Origin: Verticillium longisporum
Taxonomy: Eukaryota > Ascomycota > Sordariomycetes > Glomerellales > Plectosphaerellaceae
Assembly: GCA_019188255.1 (NCBI GenBank)
Contig: JAETXT010000013.1
Span: forward strand, 1,984,001-2,048,000
DNA: 64,000 nt
Reading direction: 5' to 3'
The position numbers and the translations under genes were made by a program. The notes below the pieces were generated by a model that worked only from the letters and a program-made list of their open reading frames with translations, did not search any database and was not told where the DNA came from. This document shows, in pieces, positions 10,900-22,249 of this stretch (positions are counted from its first letter, which is position 1; each line of letters begins with the position of its first letter).

Positions 10900-12674
10900 A
10901 CGATTGAGCTGCCTACTTCTGGTTCGGACCTTCGGTATTCTGCTTTTTCCTCCATCATGTCATTCCAACCGCATCAATTGTGCCCTCTACGCTTGCGCTC
11001 CATGTGTTTCACGGAGCAGCAACACTAACAGCTACACAGCAAGGAACAGACTCAACACCGGCAGGGGACGAGACAAGATAAACGCAAGCAGCGTCAACTC
11101 TCGGCCTTCCATCTCCACCTCTGCTCACACTCAACATCAGCCCTCCAGCCACCCATCCACCCTTGGGCCGTTCAACCCGCGAAGCACGAACAGCACCTGC
11201 AGGCCGTACTTGGCACCGATCCTGGCATTGGGCCTAGGTCTTGGTCTGGGATTAGAACCGGGACCTTGAATTCTTGGATGGACGGGGGGAGAACAGAGAG
11301 ACAGGAATCCTGATCTTGAATTGGGTCTCCCTCTATCCACAAGCCGGTCAAACAGCGCCGCACCGAACCACACCACCCACACCCCTCTCCTCGCTCGACA
11401 GCTCGGTTGGCTGGGCCTTGATGCCAATTCGCCATCGCCCGCTGGCCGTTTCCTCGATCTCGATTGTATGCGCTTTTCACCTTGCGATTGCGACTCTGCC
11501 CCCCTCCCTCCTTCGGCCCCACCTGGCGGCATCAGTACCCAGCAACAGTACCGGCACCATCACCGGCCTATTTGGAGCATCCATCTCACTTTTCCACTCT
11601 GCCTTGCGCGGCCTGTGGTCCTGTCCTCATTTCCCCTGCTGTTGAGGTTTTGCACCATCTCTCTCACCTTGCCTGAAGTCGACTCGCCTCACCTCACATC
11701 AATCACGTCTTGAATTGCTCTCGCTCGTTTTTTTTCTCCCGCTGTCCATCCCTCGTGCCAACGAACTCTGATTCCCAACTGCCTCTGCTATATTCCAATT
11801 GTTGCTCCTGCTGTCTTGGGCCGGTGTTTCTCCCTTCCTCCAGGCCACCCCCCCTGGTCTAGATTCCCTTTTAGCACATGGCCGCCGAGCTCCAGCGTTG
11901 CGCCACACCAGTTCCACTTTCGTCGACCTTACGCTGGGTGCCATTTTAGCACCACCAAACACCCCCCCACCTAGGAGCTCTGGCTTGGCCTCTCATCTTG
12001 GTTATCGGCTCGCAATTTCGGAGATCCACGCCCTCCCGGTCCCGTTTCCAATCCTAAGTTCGACGTCATTGACTGACCAGGTTGCTTCCTTCCTACGACC
12101 GGGCATCTGCTTTGTTCCATTTCGACCCAGAACCTGTCCAATCCCGGCATCTGTGCGCCAAACGAGCACTTTCAATTTACAACTCATTGACCCGGGCACC
12201 TTCCTGCACTCCTCCCGCCGTAGGAGCCTCACGATCGTCAACAACAACGAGCAGAGCCTCAGACCAAGGTGCCCTTCTTTACTTCGCTCGACGCGAAACA
12301 CCCTACCTCTCCCCGAATCTTGAGACAGTCGCTGCGCAAGGTCGGACCACCTTCGTACGCTCAACTAGCTCCAATACTACTCGTTACGAGCTCTGTGCTT
12401 CAACCTGAAGCCCGTGCTCCCCGTCGCCTTAACAAGCCTTCCCTGCCAGACCTGGCGCCCGCCCTCCCCTCCCCCCCGCCGCCGCCGCTGCTGGGCCGAC
12501 CTCCAAACACCTAGCTTAGGCTTTGGTATTTTCTGTGCAACCTCAAACTCAAGGGCACAGCTCGACTTGACCGAATTGTCTTTCTGCGAGACAGCAAGAC
12601 ACGACTAGCCAGGAGCGACTCGGCTCCTTGCTCATAACAACTCGTCTTCGTATTCCTTCTCTCCAGCCCCAGAA
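10900..12674 (+). other. long CT-rich leader/promoter of the zincin-like gene
   Basis: About 1.8 kb immediately upstream of the ATG at 12675 is strikingly rich in C and T on the plus strand, with many short upstream ATGs. Several overlapping frames stay open here only because of the base composition; none shows a domain. I read it as a long transcribed leader plus core promoter, possibly with 5' introns. Transcript ends cannot be seen from sequence. Confidence 0.45.
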
Positions 12675-15068
12675 ATGGCGACCTCAGGGTTCCTCAAGAG
12701 CTTGCGCCGCCGGTCGAAGGCCAGCATCAGGACCGAACCCTCCGCCGACAGATCCGGTGATCAATACAACACCGACTCGTCTAGCGATGCCAGTCGAAAC
12801 ACCGTGCCAACCACTGGCTCCATCACGCCTCCTTCCACTCACGGCTCCGATCCTGCCCTGGACCAGCAGCTCAAGAACATCAACCCAAATGCCCGCCCTT
12901 CTCCACAGCCATTGCCAGCCTCGAGCCGTTATAGTGTCTCCGGCATGAGCGGCTTGGGCTCTCCCGTTCTCCATGGCAAATCAAATCTACCTGTGTCGCA
13001 CTACGCACCTCGAATTGTCAATGCTCCGAATAATGCTCATGTATGTTTTCTCAGCTGGCTGCTCGGAAACGTCAACGCACCAGCCAACGGAGCGCATCAT
13101 GACATCATGTCCATATGTGCGTAAGTGCTCTTCGTGCTGACAATCGATGTACAGGTCTACCAAAAGTTCTTCTGCGTGTACGGCACGATCGGAGATCCGT
13201 CTCAACACACCACTGAAGGCGTCGTCACTGTGACCCGTGAAGACGACCAGTTCCCTCCGACGGAATGGAAGGTCTGCGATTCTCACTGGAAAGCCGTCAT
13301 CTACCTCCAGCCAGGTCCCAACAGACTCCGATTCGACTTTTCTAGCCCCAAGCTTTCGAACAGCTCGAACAGCAACAGGCTTCACTCGACCTATCTAACC
13401 ATTAACATGACGCCACCATACAATGCGCCCTTGCAACTCGCCGCTCTCTTGGCGAAAGTCTCGCCCGAGACGTTCGACTCTGTACCTGCGCGCATCGCAG
13501 TGGAAGGGAATGGCCTCGATGCTGCTGTACGAAAGTACCGCATGGCAGCGTATCTCTGGCACGCTTTCACCGGGGAACAAATGGTGCGCCAGAAGATGGG
13601 CCCTCGAAGCTTTGGATTTGAAGAAGAGTGGACCGGCAGCACGTCGCACCAACAGGATCGCATGCAGGGCAAGATGCGCCGTGAAGCCAGAGTTCACATT
13701 ATTCGGTCCGAGAAGACTGTTGCTGAACTCCGCGAATTGCAATCTGCGCAGCAGACAACCGAAGGCGCTAACGAAAATGGACTGTTCCATGTGGCTGCCG
13801 AAGCTGTCAACGACTACTTCAAGCCTCTGCCGGGCCAGAAGCAATATGTCTCAGTCTTGCTGCTTGACGCGCACTGGGACAAGGCCGCTGGTGCAGTGAC
13901 AGGCCACGTCGCACACGGCGGTTCAGTTGGAGACCTCAATCTAGCCGTGTTCGGCTCACAGTTCCTGCAGAGTTACCCCAGCAGCCTGGATGAAGTCGGC
14001 GACTCCTTCCTCGACTGTACACGACTAGATACGGATGCTGTTTCGAGCAAGGCTGGAAGCTCCTGGGAAGCTGCCAATGCAGGTCTAGGAGGGCACCTGA
14101 AGGAAATCGGCCGCATGTTTGGATGTACCCAAAGGGAGACGGGTATCATGAGCAACGATTTCTTGACATTCGGACGCAGTTTTGTCGCCCGGGAGTCTTT
14201 CTCCACCAGAACCAAGTCCAAGGGCGGGCTCGTTCTAAGCAAAGACGAGTGTTCATGGCACTTCCTCGATTGTCTCCGGTTCCGCTGGCATCCCTGTTTC
14301 AGGCTGCCGAACGATCGACCTTGCCACGTCGACGAGAGCATGAACGCCTTTCCCATCGAAGGGAACCAAATCGTGCTGACGGCCAAGACGGGCGTCGTGG
14401 CGATCGAGATTCTGGGCGAGGGGGAGACCGTTTGCCACCACTGGATCGATTATGGCACGAGGGAGGGTCTCCCGAAGCAGCAGGTCATCAGCGAGCTGCA
14501 GATCAGGGAGCGTCTCCCTGAAGCCATCCGCAAAGGCCATGTCCGCCTACGAGCTCTTTCGGGCGGTGGAGGAAGTCTGACGATTGACGATCTGAAGAGG
14601 CTTTGCTCAAAGGAGTCGTCCCTCAAGCTGACTGGCCCGCTGGCACCTGGTCCATTGAGCCGGATCGCCTATCGAAGCATGCCCGTAGGGTCTCCAGCGA
14701 AGGAGGGCAGTGAAGCGCAGGAGGTTGTGATCGAACGCGAGGGCAGGCTGCTCCTCCGTGTCGTTGTGTACCACGACCCCGCAACAGTGCACGGAATCGA
14801 GTTCATCTATGAAGACACCTCGACACAGCTTCTGGGAACGAGAGCAGGCAAGGAGGGTGGCGACACTTTCAGTTTTGGTCAGTATTGCTCGAGGCGGGAA
14901 GCCACGGTTGCATGGTTCAAGACTAACAAGCACGCAGACATTCGACGGGGCGAATACATCACTGGATTCCACATCAGGGCTGGCGAGTCGATCCAAGGCC
15001 TTGCGATCATCACAAGCTTGGGCGAGATGTCCCTCGTGTACGGCAACCCTCAGGGCGGCCATATGTAA
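12675..15068 (+). CDS. putative zinc-metallopeptidase family protein (PF12044/YIL108W type) with degenerate zinc site and jacalin-like end
   Basis: Relative of the fungal YIL108W family: a zincin-like domain followed by a beta-prism (jacalin-like) domain. Function is unknown in any fungus I can name. Exons are 12675-13040, 13155-14877 and 14938 to about 15064. The first 120 residues are Ser/Pro-rich. The central domain has VYQKFFCVYG, LDAAVRKYRMAAYLWHAFTGEQM and DECSWHFLDCLRFRWHPCFRLP. Where the family normally carries HExxH...GxPH, this protein reads HLKEIGRMFGCTQ at residues 436-448, so the three metal ligands appear to be Lys438, Arg442 and Gln448. The jacalin-like part includes RRGEYITGFHIRAGESIQG. 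The 3' end is uncertain: after a good GTAAGT at 15065 the expected last strand (GYTVCGVSG, near 15140-15165) is in a frame no acceptor restores, so the model stops at TAA 15066-15068. Confidence 0.8.
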
Positions 15069-16193
15069 GTGTGCCACTGCAGATTCACAAGCAAGCACGT
15101 CTAACGGGATGGCACACGACGAACTTGCTCTGCCCCACTGGTTACACAGTCTGCGGCGTCTCTGGGTCGAGCAGCTCCCAGCTCGACTCTCTCGGATTGA
15201 TCATTGTCCGGTGAGCAAAGCACATGACGATACATAGCCAGAGGGCAAGCAAAGCAGCACATGCTGCGGTCGACTTGAGCCCACACAACTCTTTTTTTGC
15301 GGGGACACATGTTTCCTCACGACATGGTCGGTCATGATTATAGACCCTGGACACCAACCAGTTGGGATATGTGCCAATCGACGGGACACGGCTCCCACTT
15401 AATATCATCTTGTCTGTTAAATGCGGTACAGGCCTGGATCACTGGCTGGTTTGGTATGGTCTCGGATTGGAATGAAATGGTACGAGCCCGGATTTCCTTG
15501 GCAGTAAGCAAGCAAGCAACAAGCATCACGGTATAGAACAGCACATGCGGCGTTTAGGGGGAACAGACACCTGGATATGATGGCTTCGACAGGTGTCTCA
15601 TTGTTTTTTTTTCATGTCTTCTTCTTCCTCTTCCTCTTGTTTACCATGGGGTCACGAGCTGGCTGAGCTCGTCCCATACTGTCCATACAGTCCACCCACA
15701 ATAGCAGCACAACTGTAGAGAATGTGCATGAAGATAGACTACCTATACCATGTCACTGTCATGCAGGTCAACACTTGGTGAGCAGTGTGTACGCGCTCGT
15801 GTTCGTCCCTGTCTGTGGCTGAGGCTGGCGGCAAAAGGCAACTCGTGAACAGCGAGTGTCATGTGTCAATAGCAGCTGGCGGACGGTTTGCGGGCGAATG
15901 ACGCTAGTCGAGTTTGGGGCTGAAGGGGCCGGACCGATGACGGCATAGTGCCTGCCGAAGCGAAGCGATTGTGACGACCTGCCACTTCATCGACATTTCG
16001 CATCCTGCATCCAGTTCCCTCTTGCGACCACAAAAACTTGGCCTCCCTCCGTCGACGTCAAAGCAAGCCTTCTCTCCCGCCAAAACCAGCGCACAGCTCA
16101 ACGACAAACCACCTTGACCTTCTACCGACTCGGATCAACCCTCAATCCGCACACACACTCACACACTCACCGCATTCAACAACCCAAAAAACC
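15069..16193. other. intergenic, includes CHO1 promoter
   Basis: About 1.1 kb. The first 150 bases hold a probable out-of-frame last exon of the upstream gene (see findings). The remainder shows no gene. A T8 tract and CTT repeats lie around 15605-15640, and CA-rich repeats occur just before the CHO1 start (16150-16170). Confidence 0.5.
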
Positions 16194-17066
16194 ATGTCGA
16201 AACGAACAAGCAGCGCCGTGACCAACGGCAGCCTGAAGGAGGGCGGTGACGTGAGCACGCCTGGTACGTCGCTCCCACGTCCGCCTCTCGCCCGCGCGAC
16301 GAACTCTGTGTGCTAACTGGCGATGCAGCGCAGGACAAGCAGAAGCTTCTTCTCTCCTCTGAGACGGGCCATTTTTCTCTCATCCGAGCGATGCACCTGG
16401 CTGACCTCATTACTCTGTGCAATGGTACGCTTCCTCGGCTGTTGGCCAACAGTGCTGGCGATATATTCTCCCCCAGAAAACCATGCTCACTGACGTGCCA
16501 CAGGCGCCTGCGGAACGCTCTCCATCTTCACCTCCCTCAGCTACTGCCTAGGCGACCCAGCCGACCTCTCGACCATGTACCTCGCCCTCTTCTTCCTGCC
16601 GTTCGGTCTCTTCTTCGACTATATGGACGGCAAGGTGGGGCGCTGGCGCAAGAAGTCGTCCCTCATGGCCCAGGAGGTCGACTCGCTCGCCGACCTCATC
16701 TCGTTCGGCGTCGCCCCGGCGTCGGCCGCCTACGCCCTCGGCCTGCGCACGCCGCTCGACCGCCTGCTCCTGACCTTTTTCGTCCTCTGCGGCCTCACGC
16801 GCCTCGCCCGCTTCAACGTCACCGTCGCCGTGCTGCCCAAGGACGCCAGCGGCAAGAGCCAGTACTTTGAGGGCACCCCCATCCCCACGTCGCTCGCCAC
16901 CGACAGCGTCATGGCCTACTGGATCTACACCGGCGCCGTCCTCGACAAGCTGCCCCTCGGCACCCTCTTCGCCGGCTCCTTCCTCGAGTTCCACCCCGTC
17001 GCCCTCCTCTTTGTCGTCCACGGCTGCCTCATGACGAGCCGCCGCATCCGCATACCGAAGCCTTGA
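16194..17066 (+). CDS. cho1: CDP-diacylglycerol-serine O-phosphatidyltransferase (phosphatidylserine synthase)
   Basis: Makes phosphatidylserine from CDP-diacylglycerol and serine in the ER, the fungal route that animals lack. Exons 16194-16263, 16329-16424 and 16504-17066 encode 242 residues, a little shorter than yeast Cho1. Recognised from HFSLIRAMHLADLITLCNG, the CDP-alcohol phosphotransferase region at residues 97-119, VDSLADLISFGVAPASAAYALG, LTRLARFNV and YFEGTPIPTSLATD. Several hydrophobic membrane segments follow. The signature D-G-x2-A-R-x8-G-x3-D-x3-D is changed at two places: residue 101 is Gly instead of Ala and residue 111 is Ala instead of Gly; both Asp pairs and the Arg are intact. 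The coding strand is extremely GC-rich at third positions. No frameshift is seen. Confidence 0.93.
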
Positions 17067-17910
17067 GCGGGGGGATCCGTCAACATGGGGATTCAACTCC
17101 CCACTCTAAACCCGACCCTGGGTTTGGGCATTTGGCACTCTTTGTCTATTTCACCCTCATGACTTTTCTCCCCCTTTCCCTTCGGCGTGGCGTGGCGTGG
17201 CGTGACGGACTGGGCAGAAACAAATTGAGTTATTTTCTCTCTCTCTCTACAACACATGGCAAAGCAAAAACATTGGGATCGGAACGCGAGGCGGCGAGGA
17301 AAAGCCGGCACACGGCACACGACACGGTACACGGCGGGCACACAAATGGAGGCTGTAGGCTCGTGGACCGTGGCAGGGGATGGCCTCCGTCTTCTGGTCG
17401 CCTCCTCCCTGACGTCATGGCTCTGTTGTCAGGCGGACGTCTTTGAAATCGTTGCGTGGATTGGAGGAGGTGTGCCGTAGTTTTTTTTTCCCGGCTGGGC
17501 TGGCTATGCGGCAGATAATACAAAATGCATGATACCCTCAGACTGGCGGCGTTTGGCGTGAGCGGCACCGAAGGGATGTCTTCAGAGAGGACTGGTATGA
17601 TTCGGGACACCTTCGAACGAGTGATTTGCTGCATACATTCAGGAGAACATCAACTCAAGCATGTCACAGCAGCCGTGACGAACCAAGACCACAGGCACAC
17701 GTCGAACAGATAGACAAGCACAACCACCAAAGAAAACCATCTTCACATGTCAATTCATCATCTTCATTGCTTTTTCTTTCCATCTACCGCCCAACATCCA
17801 TGGCGAATGCAAGATAGCGCAACCCCTGGCCCCCACCCCCCAGCGCTTCTCATCACGCCCTGCCTCTCCGCGATCTAGATACAAGAGTCTGCCGTCCTGC
17901 CACTAAGGAC
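17067..17910. other. convergent 3' region between CHO1 and ThrRS
   Basis: About 0.85 kb between two convergent genes. It contains short runs (a CT repeat at 17237-17249 and T9 at 17481-17489) and no gene that I can support. Confidence 0.5.
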
Positions 17911-20735
17911 TCAGGCCTTCTTCGCCTCCGGGGCGGCGGGCTTCGCCGACGGCCAGGGGTTGTAGACGAGGCGCGAGTCGCGCAGCTCCTTGAGCTTGGT
18001 GATGGCCTCGTTGACGTCCACGGGCTTGCCGCGGTCCTGGCTCGACGTGTCGTCGCGGTAGCGCACGTTGACCTGGCGGCCCTTCATCTCCTCGTCACCG
18101 ACGACTGGCAGAGGTCAGCTGCTGTTTCCATACTTCATGTCACGGGGATTGGGGCACTTGGGCGGTCTTTGGGCACGAAGACCGCTCGCCCCGAGGCGCA
18201 CGGTGATTTCCGGCAAAAGGGGGAAGAACGTACTGAAGACAAAGTTGTACTGGGCCAGCTGCGCGCGGCGGACCTTCTTCTGCAGCGTCTCGCCGGACAG
18301 GTCGACGTCGACCCAGAAGCCGGCGTCCTTGGAGATCTTCTGCACCTCCTCGGCGTACTCGAAGAAGCCGCGGCCGACGGGGATGATCTGGATTTGGCGA
18401 GGGCTGAGCCACATGGGCCACTTGCCGCCAAAGTGCTCAATCAGGATACCTGGAGATTTGTCAGTACATGGCTGAAGCGTGCTGCCTGCAGTTCCGGGTC
18501 CACTCACCCGTGAAGCGCTCAATGCTACCGGCCATGGCGCGGTGGATGATGACGGGGCGGGCGCTTCCAGGTGTCAGGGGCTTGGACATGCGCAGCTGCT
18601 TCTTCGCGGGCTCCTTGCCGTCGGCGGCGGCAGGGGCGGCGGCAGCAGCAGACTCGACAACAGCCTCAGGCTCCTCGGTCTTGACTTCGGGGCCCTTTGC
18701 CGCAGCGTCCTCCTTTGTCTTGGCGGCAGAATCGGCCGTGACGTACTCGAGGCCAAAGTTCTGACATGGTCAGCACTGACGCCACTCAGAGTCGTCAACA
18801 GGGAGAGAAACTTACAATGGGCAGCTGGAAATCCAGCTGGATGGTGGCGCACTGTGACCGAGTCAGCTTCACGGGTGTTCTCCTCCTCGATGGGCACATG
18901 AGCGTCGACATACCTGCCACTCGCGGTTCAGGCAGTCCAGAATCTTGATATCGATTTTGGGTCCGTAGAAAGCACCGTCACCCTCGTTGAGCTCCCAAGC
19001 GACGCCGCCCTCAGTGGCGGCAAACTCGTCAAGGGCAACCTTCAGCATGTCCTCTGCCCTGTCCCAGGTGGCGCGCTCACCCATGAACTTGTCGGGGCGC
19101 GTGGAGAGACGGAGCTTGTAGGTGAAGCCGAGAAGAGAGTACATGGACCTCAGGAAGTCAAACAGGTTGGTGATCTCCTGGCCTACATCCGAGTCAGTAA
19201 TCGATCCAGGATGCACCGCCTCTGAGGGGCTCACCAATCTGGTCTTCTCTGCAGAAGATGTGGGCGTCGTCCTGCTGGAAACGGCGCACGCGCGTGAGAC
19301 CAGACAGGGCACCGCTGGCCTCGTTTCGGTGAAGGACGCCAAAATCGGCGACCCTCCAGGGCAGCTGGTGGTACGCCTTGGGGGCGTGGCCGAACATCAG
19401 GCAGTGACCGGGGCAGTTCATGGGCTTAAGCGCAAACTGCTCCTTGTCGACATCCATGACGAACATGTCGTCCTTGTAATGCGCCCAATGGCCGCTGACT
19501 TTCCACTAGAGCCTCGAGTCAGTGTTTTGGTCGCTAGATGCAAGAACCAATGGAAGCCTTACGAGATCAGAGTTGTACATGTTTGGCGTGATGACCTCGT
19601 GGTAGTCGCGTTTGAAGTATTGCTCCTTGATGTAGGCCATGAGGGTGTTGTAGATGCGAGCACCATGAGGCAGCCACATGGCGCTGCCGGGTGAGAGCTC
19701 GTGGAAGAAGAAGAGCTGCTGCTGCTCTCCGATCTTGCGGTGGTCTCTCGCCGCAGCCTCCTCGAGCCACTTCTTGTGGGCAGCAAGCTCCTTCTTGCTG
19801 GGGAAACTGACACCGTACACACGCTGGAGAGAGTCGTTCTCCTGGGAACCGAGGAAGTAGGAGGCGCTGTTCTTCATGATGCTGAAAGCCTCGATGCGCT
19901 CGGTGCTGGGGACGTGGGGCCCACGGCACAGATCAATCAGGGGCCCGTTGCGGTAGACGGTCGTCTTTGTGCCGTCGGCAATCTTGTCCTTGATGATGTG
20001 CTGCTTGTACTTGTTGTAGCTGAACATCTCGAGCAGCTCATCCTTGGTCATCTCCAGCCTCTCAAACTTCTGCTTCTCCTTGACGATGGAGCCGACGATG
20101 GACTCGAGGGGCTTCCAGTCGCTCGCCTGGACGGACGCACCACCGGGGAGCGCCATCTCGTAGTAGAAACCATTGTCGACGGGGGGGCCGATGCAGAGGG
20201 AGCAACCGAATCTCCTCTCGCAGGCCTCGCCGAGAATATGCGCCGAGCTGTGCCAGAAGACCTGCTTGCCCTGCTCATCGTCAAAGTTGAGGAGCTCCAG
20301 CTTGCAGCTGTCCTCGAGCGGCCTGTCGAGGTCCCACAGCTGGTTGGGGTCCTTGTTCAGCCTGGCGACGACGGTGCGCTTGTACAGGCTGTTGGAGATG
20401 CCCTTGGCAATCTCGCCGGGCGTGGTCTCCCAGCTGGTGCCGGCCTTGATGGTGCCGTCGGGCATGGTGATCTCGATGGGCCTGCGCTCCTTGGCGGCGA
20501 TCTCCTCATCTTGTCGCTTCTTCAGGCGGTCGAACAGCTCGATACGGGACTGCAGGAAATCGGGGGCGGGCTTGAGCTCGAGGGGTCCAGCCGAGGCGGC
20601 ATCGTCACCGCCCTTGGCCTTCTTCTCCTTCTTGGGCTTGTTGTCCTTGTTGTTGTTCGGGGCGGCACCGGCACCGACAGCGACCTTCTTGACGCCCTCG
20701 GTGATGGACTCGACGGCCTTCTTCGCTTCCTCCAT
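17911..20735 (-). CDS. ths1: threonyl-tRNA synthetase, cytoplasmic
   Basis: Charges tRNA-Thr. Seven exons: 20735-19563, 19505-19235, 19182-18914, 18851-18816, 18760-18508, 18449-18234 and 18104-17911; 803 residues. After a Lys-rich N-terminal extension come the TGS domain ([11 protein letters not shown]), the editing domain ([12 protein letters not shown] and DLCRGPH), the class II core with motif 1 ([15 protein letters not shown]), motif 2 ([20 protein letters not shown]) and motif 3 ([16 protein letters not shown]), and an anticodon-binding domain ([32 protein letters not shown]). Zinc ligands fit [18 protein letters not shown] and IIHRA. A low-complexity Ala/Glu/Lys stretch of about 50 residues (roughly 592-645) sits just before motif 3. 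One exon is only 36 bases. No clear mitochondrial presequence. It is divergent from GAR1. Confidence 0.95.
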
Positions 20736-21324
20736 GGCGGCGTGCGATTGGGGTCGAATTCGGAGCGTTGGGTGAGAAGGGTGGGTATTGAGGGTTGTTG
20801 CGGAAGGGGAGGAGGATGAGTGCTGGAAATATTCTGGGCTGATTCACCACACCACGAAGGACGATTCCGAGTCACCCCGCCAAAAGCTGGCAAGGCAAGT
20901 GAAGGAGGGGTCGTGTTTCCGCCAAATACGGTGCACGGGCAGTTACTGTGGTTCACCGTAGTGGGGGTTCCCTCTCTCTCGTCCTCTGCCAGCCGGGGGG
21001 TCCACTTCCGTCCCTCAAGCCAGGTGCCGGGCATCTCAGATGGACCCCACCTTCCCAGCCCACCTCGCATGGGGTTCCTTCGGCGAATAGCTTTTCCCCA
21101 ACCGGTCTTCCGTCCAATCAGAGACTGCTTTTCGGCACCACAATTGAACTTTTGGGCATTGGAAATTTTCTGTCGAAGCCTCGATAGCTAGCTCCGAAAG
21201 CAAGCAAGCAGGCAAGCAGGCACGCAACGACACGGCGAGCAGCTTGCAGAGAAACCACCCCAAACGCTGCCAACGCACACCAGCACGAACAGAAACGAAA
21301 GAACGAAAAAAAAAAACTGACACA
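20736..21324. other. divergent promoter ThrRS / GAR1
   Basis: About 590 bases between start codons of two divergent genes for the translation and ribosome-making machinery. Just before GAR1 lies a GCAAGCAAGCAGGCAAGCAG-like repeat (21198-21225) and an A-rich tract (21305-21316). Coordinated expression is inference. Confidence 0.5.
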
Positions 21325-22249
21325 ATGTCATTCCGAGGCGGTCGCGGTGCGCCGCGCGGTGGATTCGGCGGTCGTGGTGGAGGTACGAATTGACTGCAGA
21401 AGCACCAACACCTGGGAGAACCAGACAATGCAAGCAAGAACAGGCCGACTAACGTGAGAGCTTCACAGGCCGTGGAGGTTTCCAGCAACGCGACATGGGT
21501 CCCCCAGCGCAAGTCCTAGGTGCGACATGAATCCTTCCCTCTCCCCTCTCCTCAATGCCTCTCCCCCGGGCGAGAGCGACTCTCGAGCGAGCAACCAGTA
21601 ACTAACAACACGGGGGCCGCAGAGATGGGCAAGTTCCTGCACGCCTGCGAGGGTGAGATGGTCTGCGAGAGCATCAACCCCAAGGTGCCCCAGTTCAACG
21701 CCCAGATGTTCCTCGAGAACAAGGTCAGCATCCCCCCTGCGTGCCAGCGCGCCTGGCTCGTCTCCTACATGCAAGCAAGCACCGACTGACACCCGCCCGC
21801 AGACCTCCATTGGCAAGATCGACGAAGTCCTCGGCCCCATCAACCAAGTCTACTTCACCATCAAGCCCTCCGAGGGCATCCAGGCCACCTCCTTCAAGGA
21901 GGGCGACAAGTTCTACATCGCCTCCGAGAAGCTGCTCCCCATGGAGCGCTTCCTCCCGAAACCCAAGGCGCCCCCAGGACAAAAGCCCAAGCGCGCCGGT
22001 CGCGGCGGTCCCGTGCGCGGCGGTGCCCGTGGCGGCGGACGCGGCGGCTTCGGCGGTCGTGGCGGCGGCGGCGGCTTCGGCGGACGCGGCGGTGCGCCGA
22101 GGGGTGGACGCGGCGGCTTCAGCGGCGGTCGTGGCGGCAGCGGCTTTGGCGGTCGCGGCGGCGGCGGCGGCGGCTTTGGCGGTCGCGGTGGCGCGCCGAG
22201 GGGCGGCGGCAGGGGACGCGGCGGCTTCAGCAGGGGAGGAGGATACTAG
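21325..22249 (+). CDS. gar1: H/ACA snoRNP protein GAR1
   Basis: Subunit of the H/ACA ribonucleoprotein that pseudouridylates rRNA and snRNA in nucleolus and Cajal-like bodies; it touches the Cbf5 catalytic subunit. Exons 21325-21382, 21469-21519, 21623-21723 and 21803-22249 give 218 residues. A short N-terminal RGG patch precedes the Gar1/Naf1 core ([64 protein letters not shown]), followed by a long C-terminal glycine/arginine domain built of [13 protein letters not shown] repeats, expected to be arginine-methylated. The split of a tiny second exon (51 bases) is supported by reading frame and by intact core sequence. I saw no snoRNA box signature in its introns. Confidence 0.95.

Noticed and set aside
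19701..20819. 372-codon plus-strand frame
   Set aside because: Exact antisense of the large ThrRS exon; its Leu/Gly-rich sequence is the usual shadow of GC-rich coding DNA.
21383..21802. snoRNA hosted in GAR1 introns
   Set aside because: No C/D or H/ACA box pair at suitable spacing was seen in the three introns.
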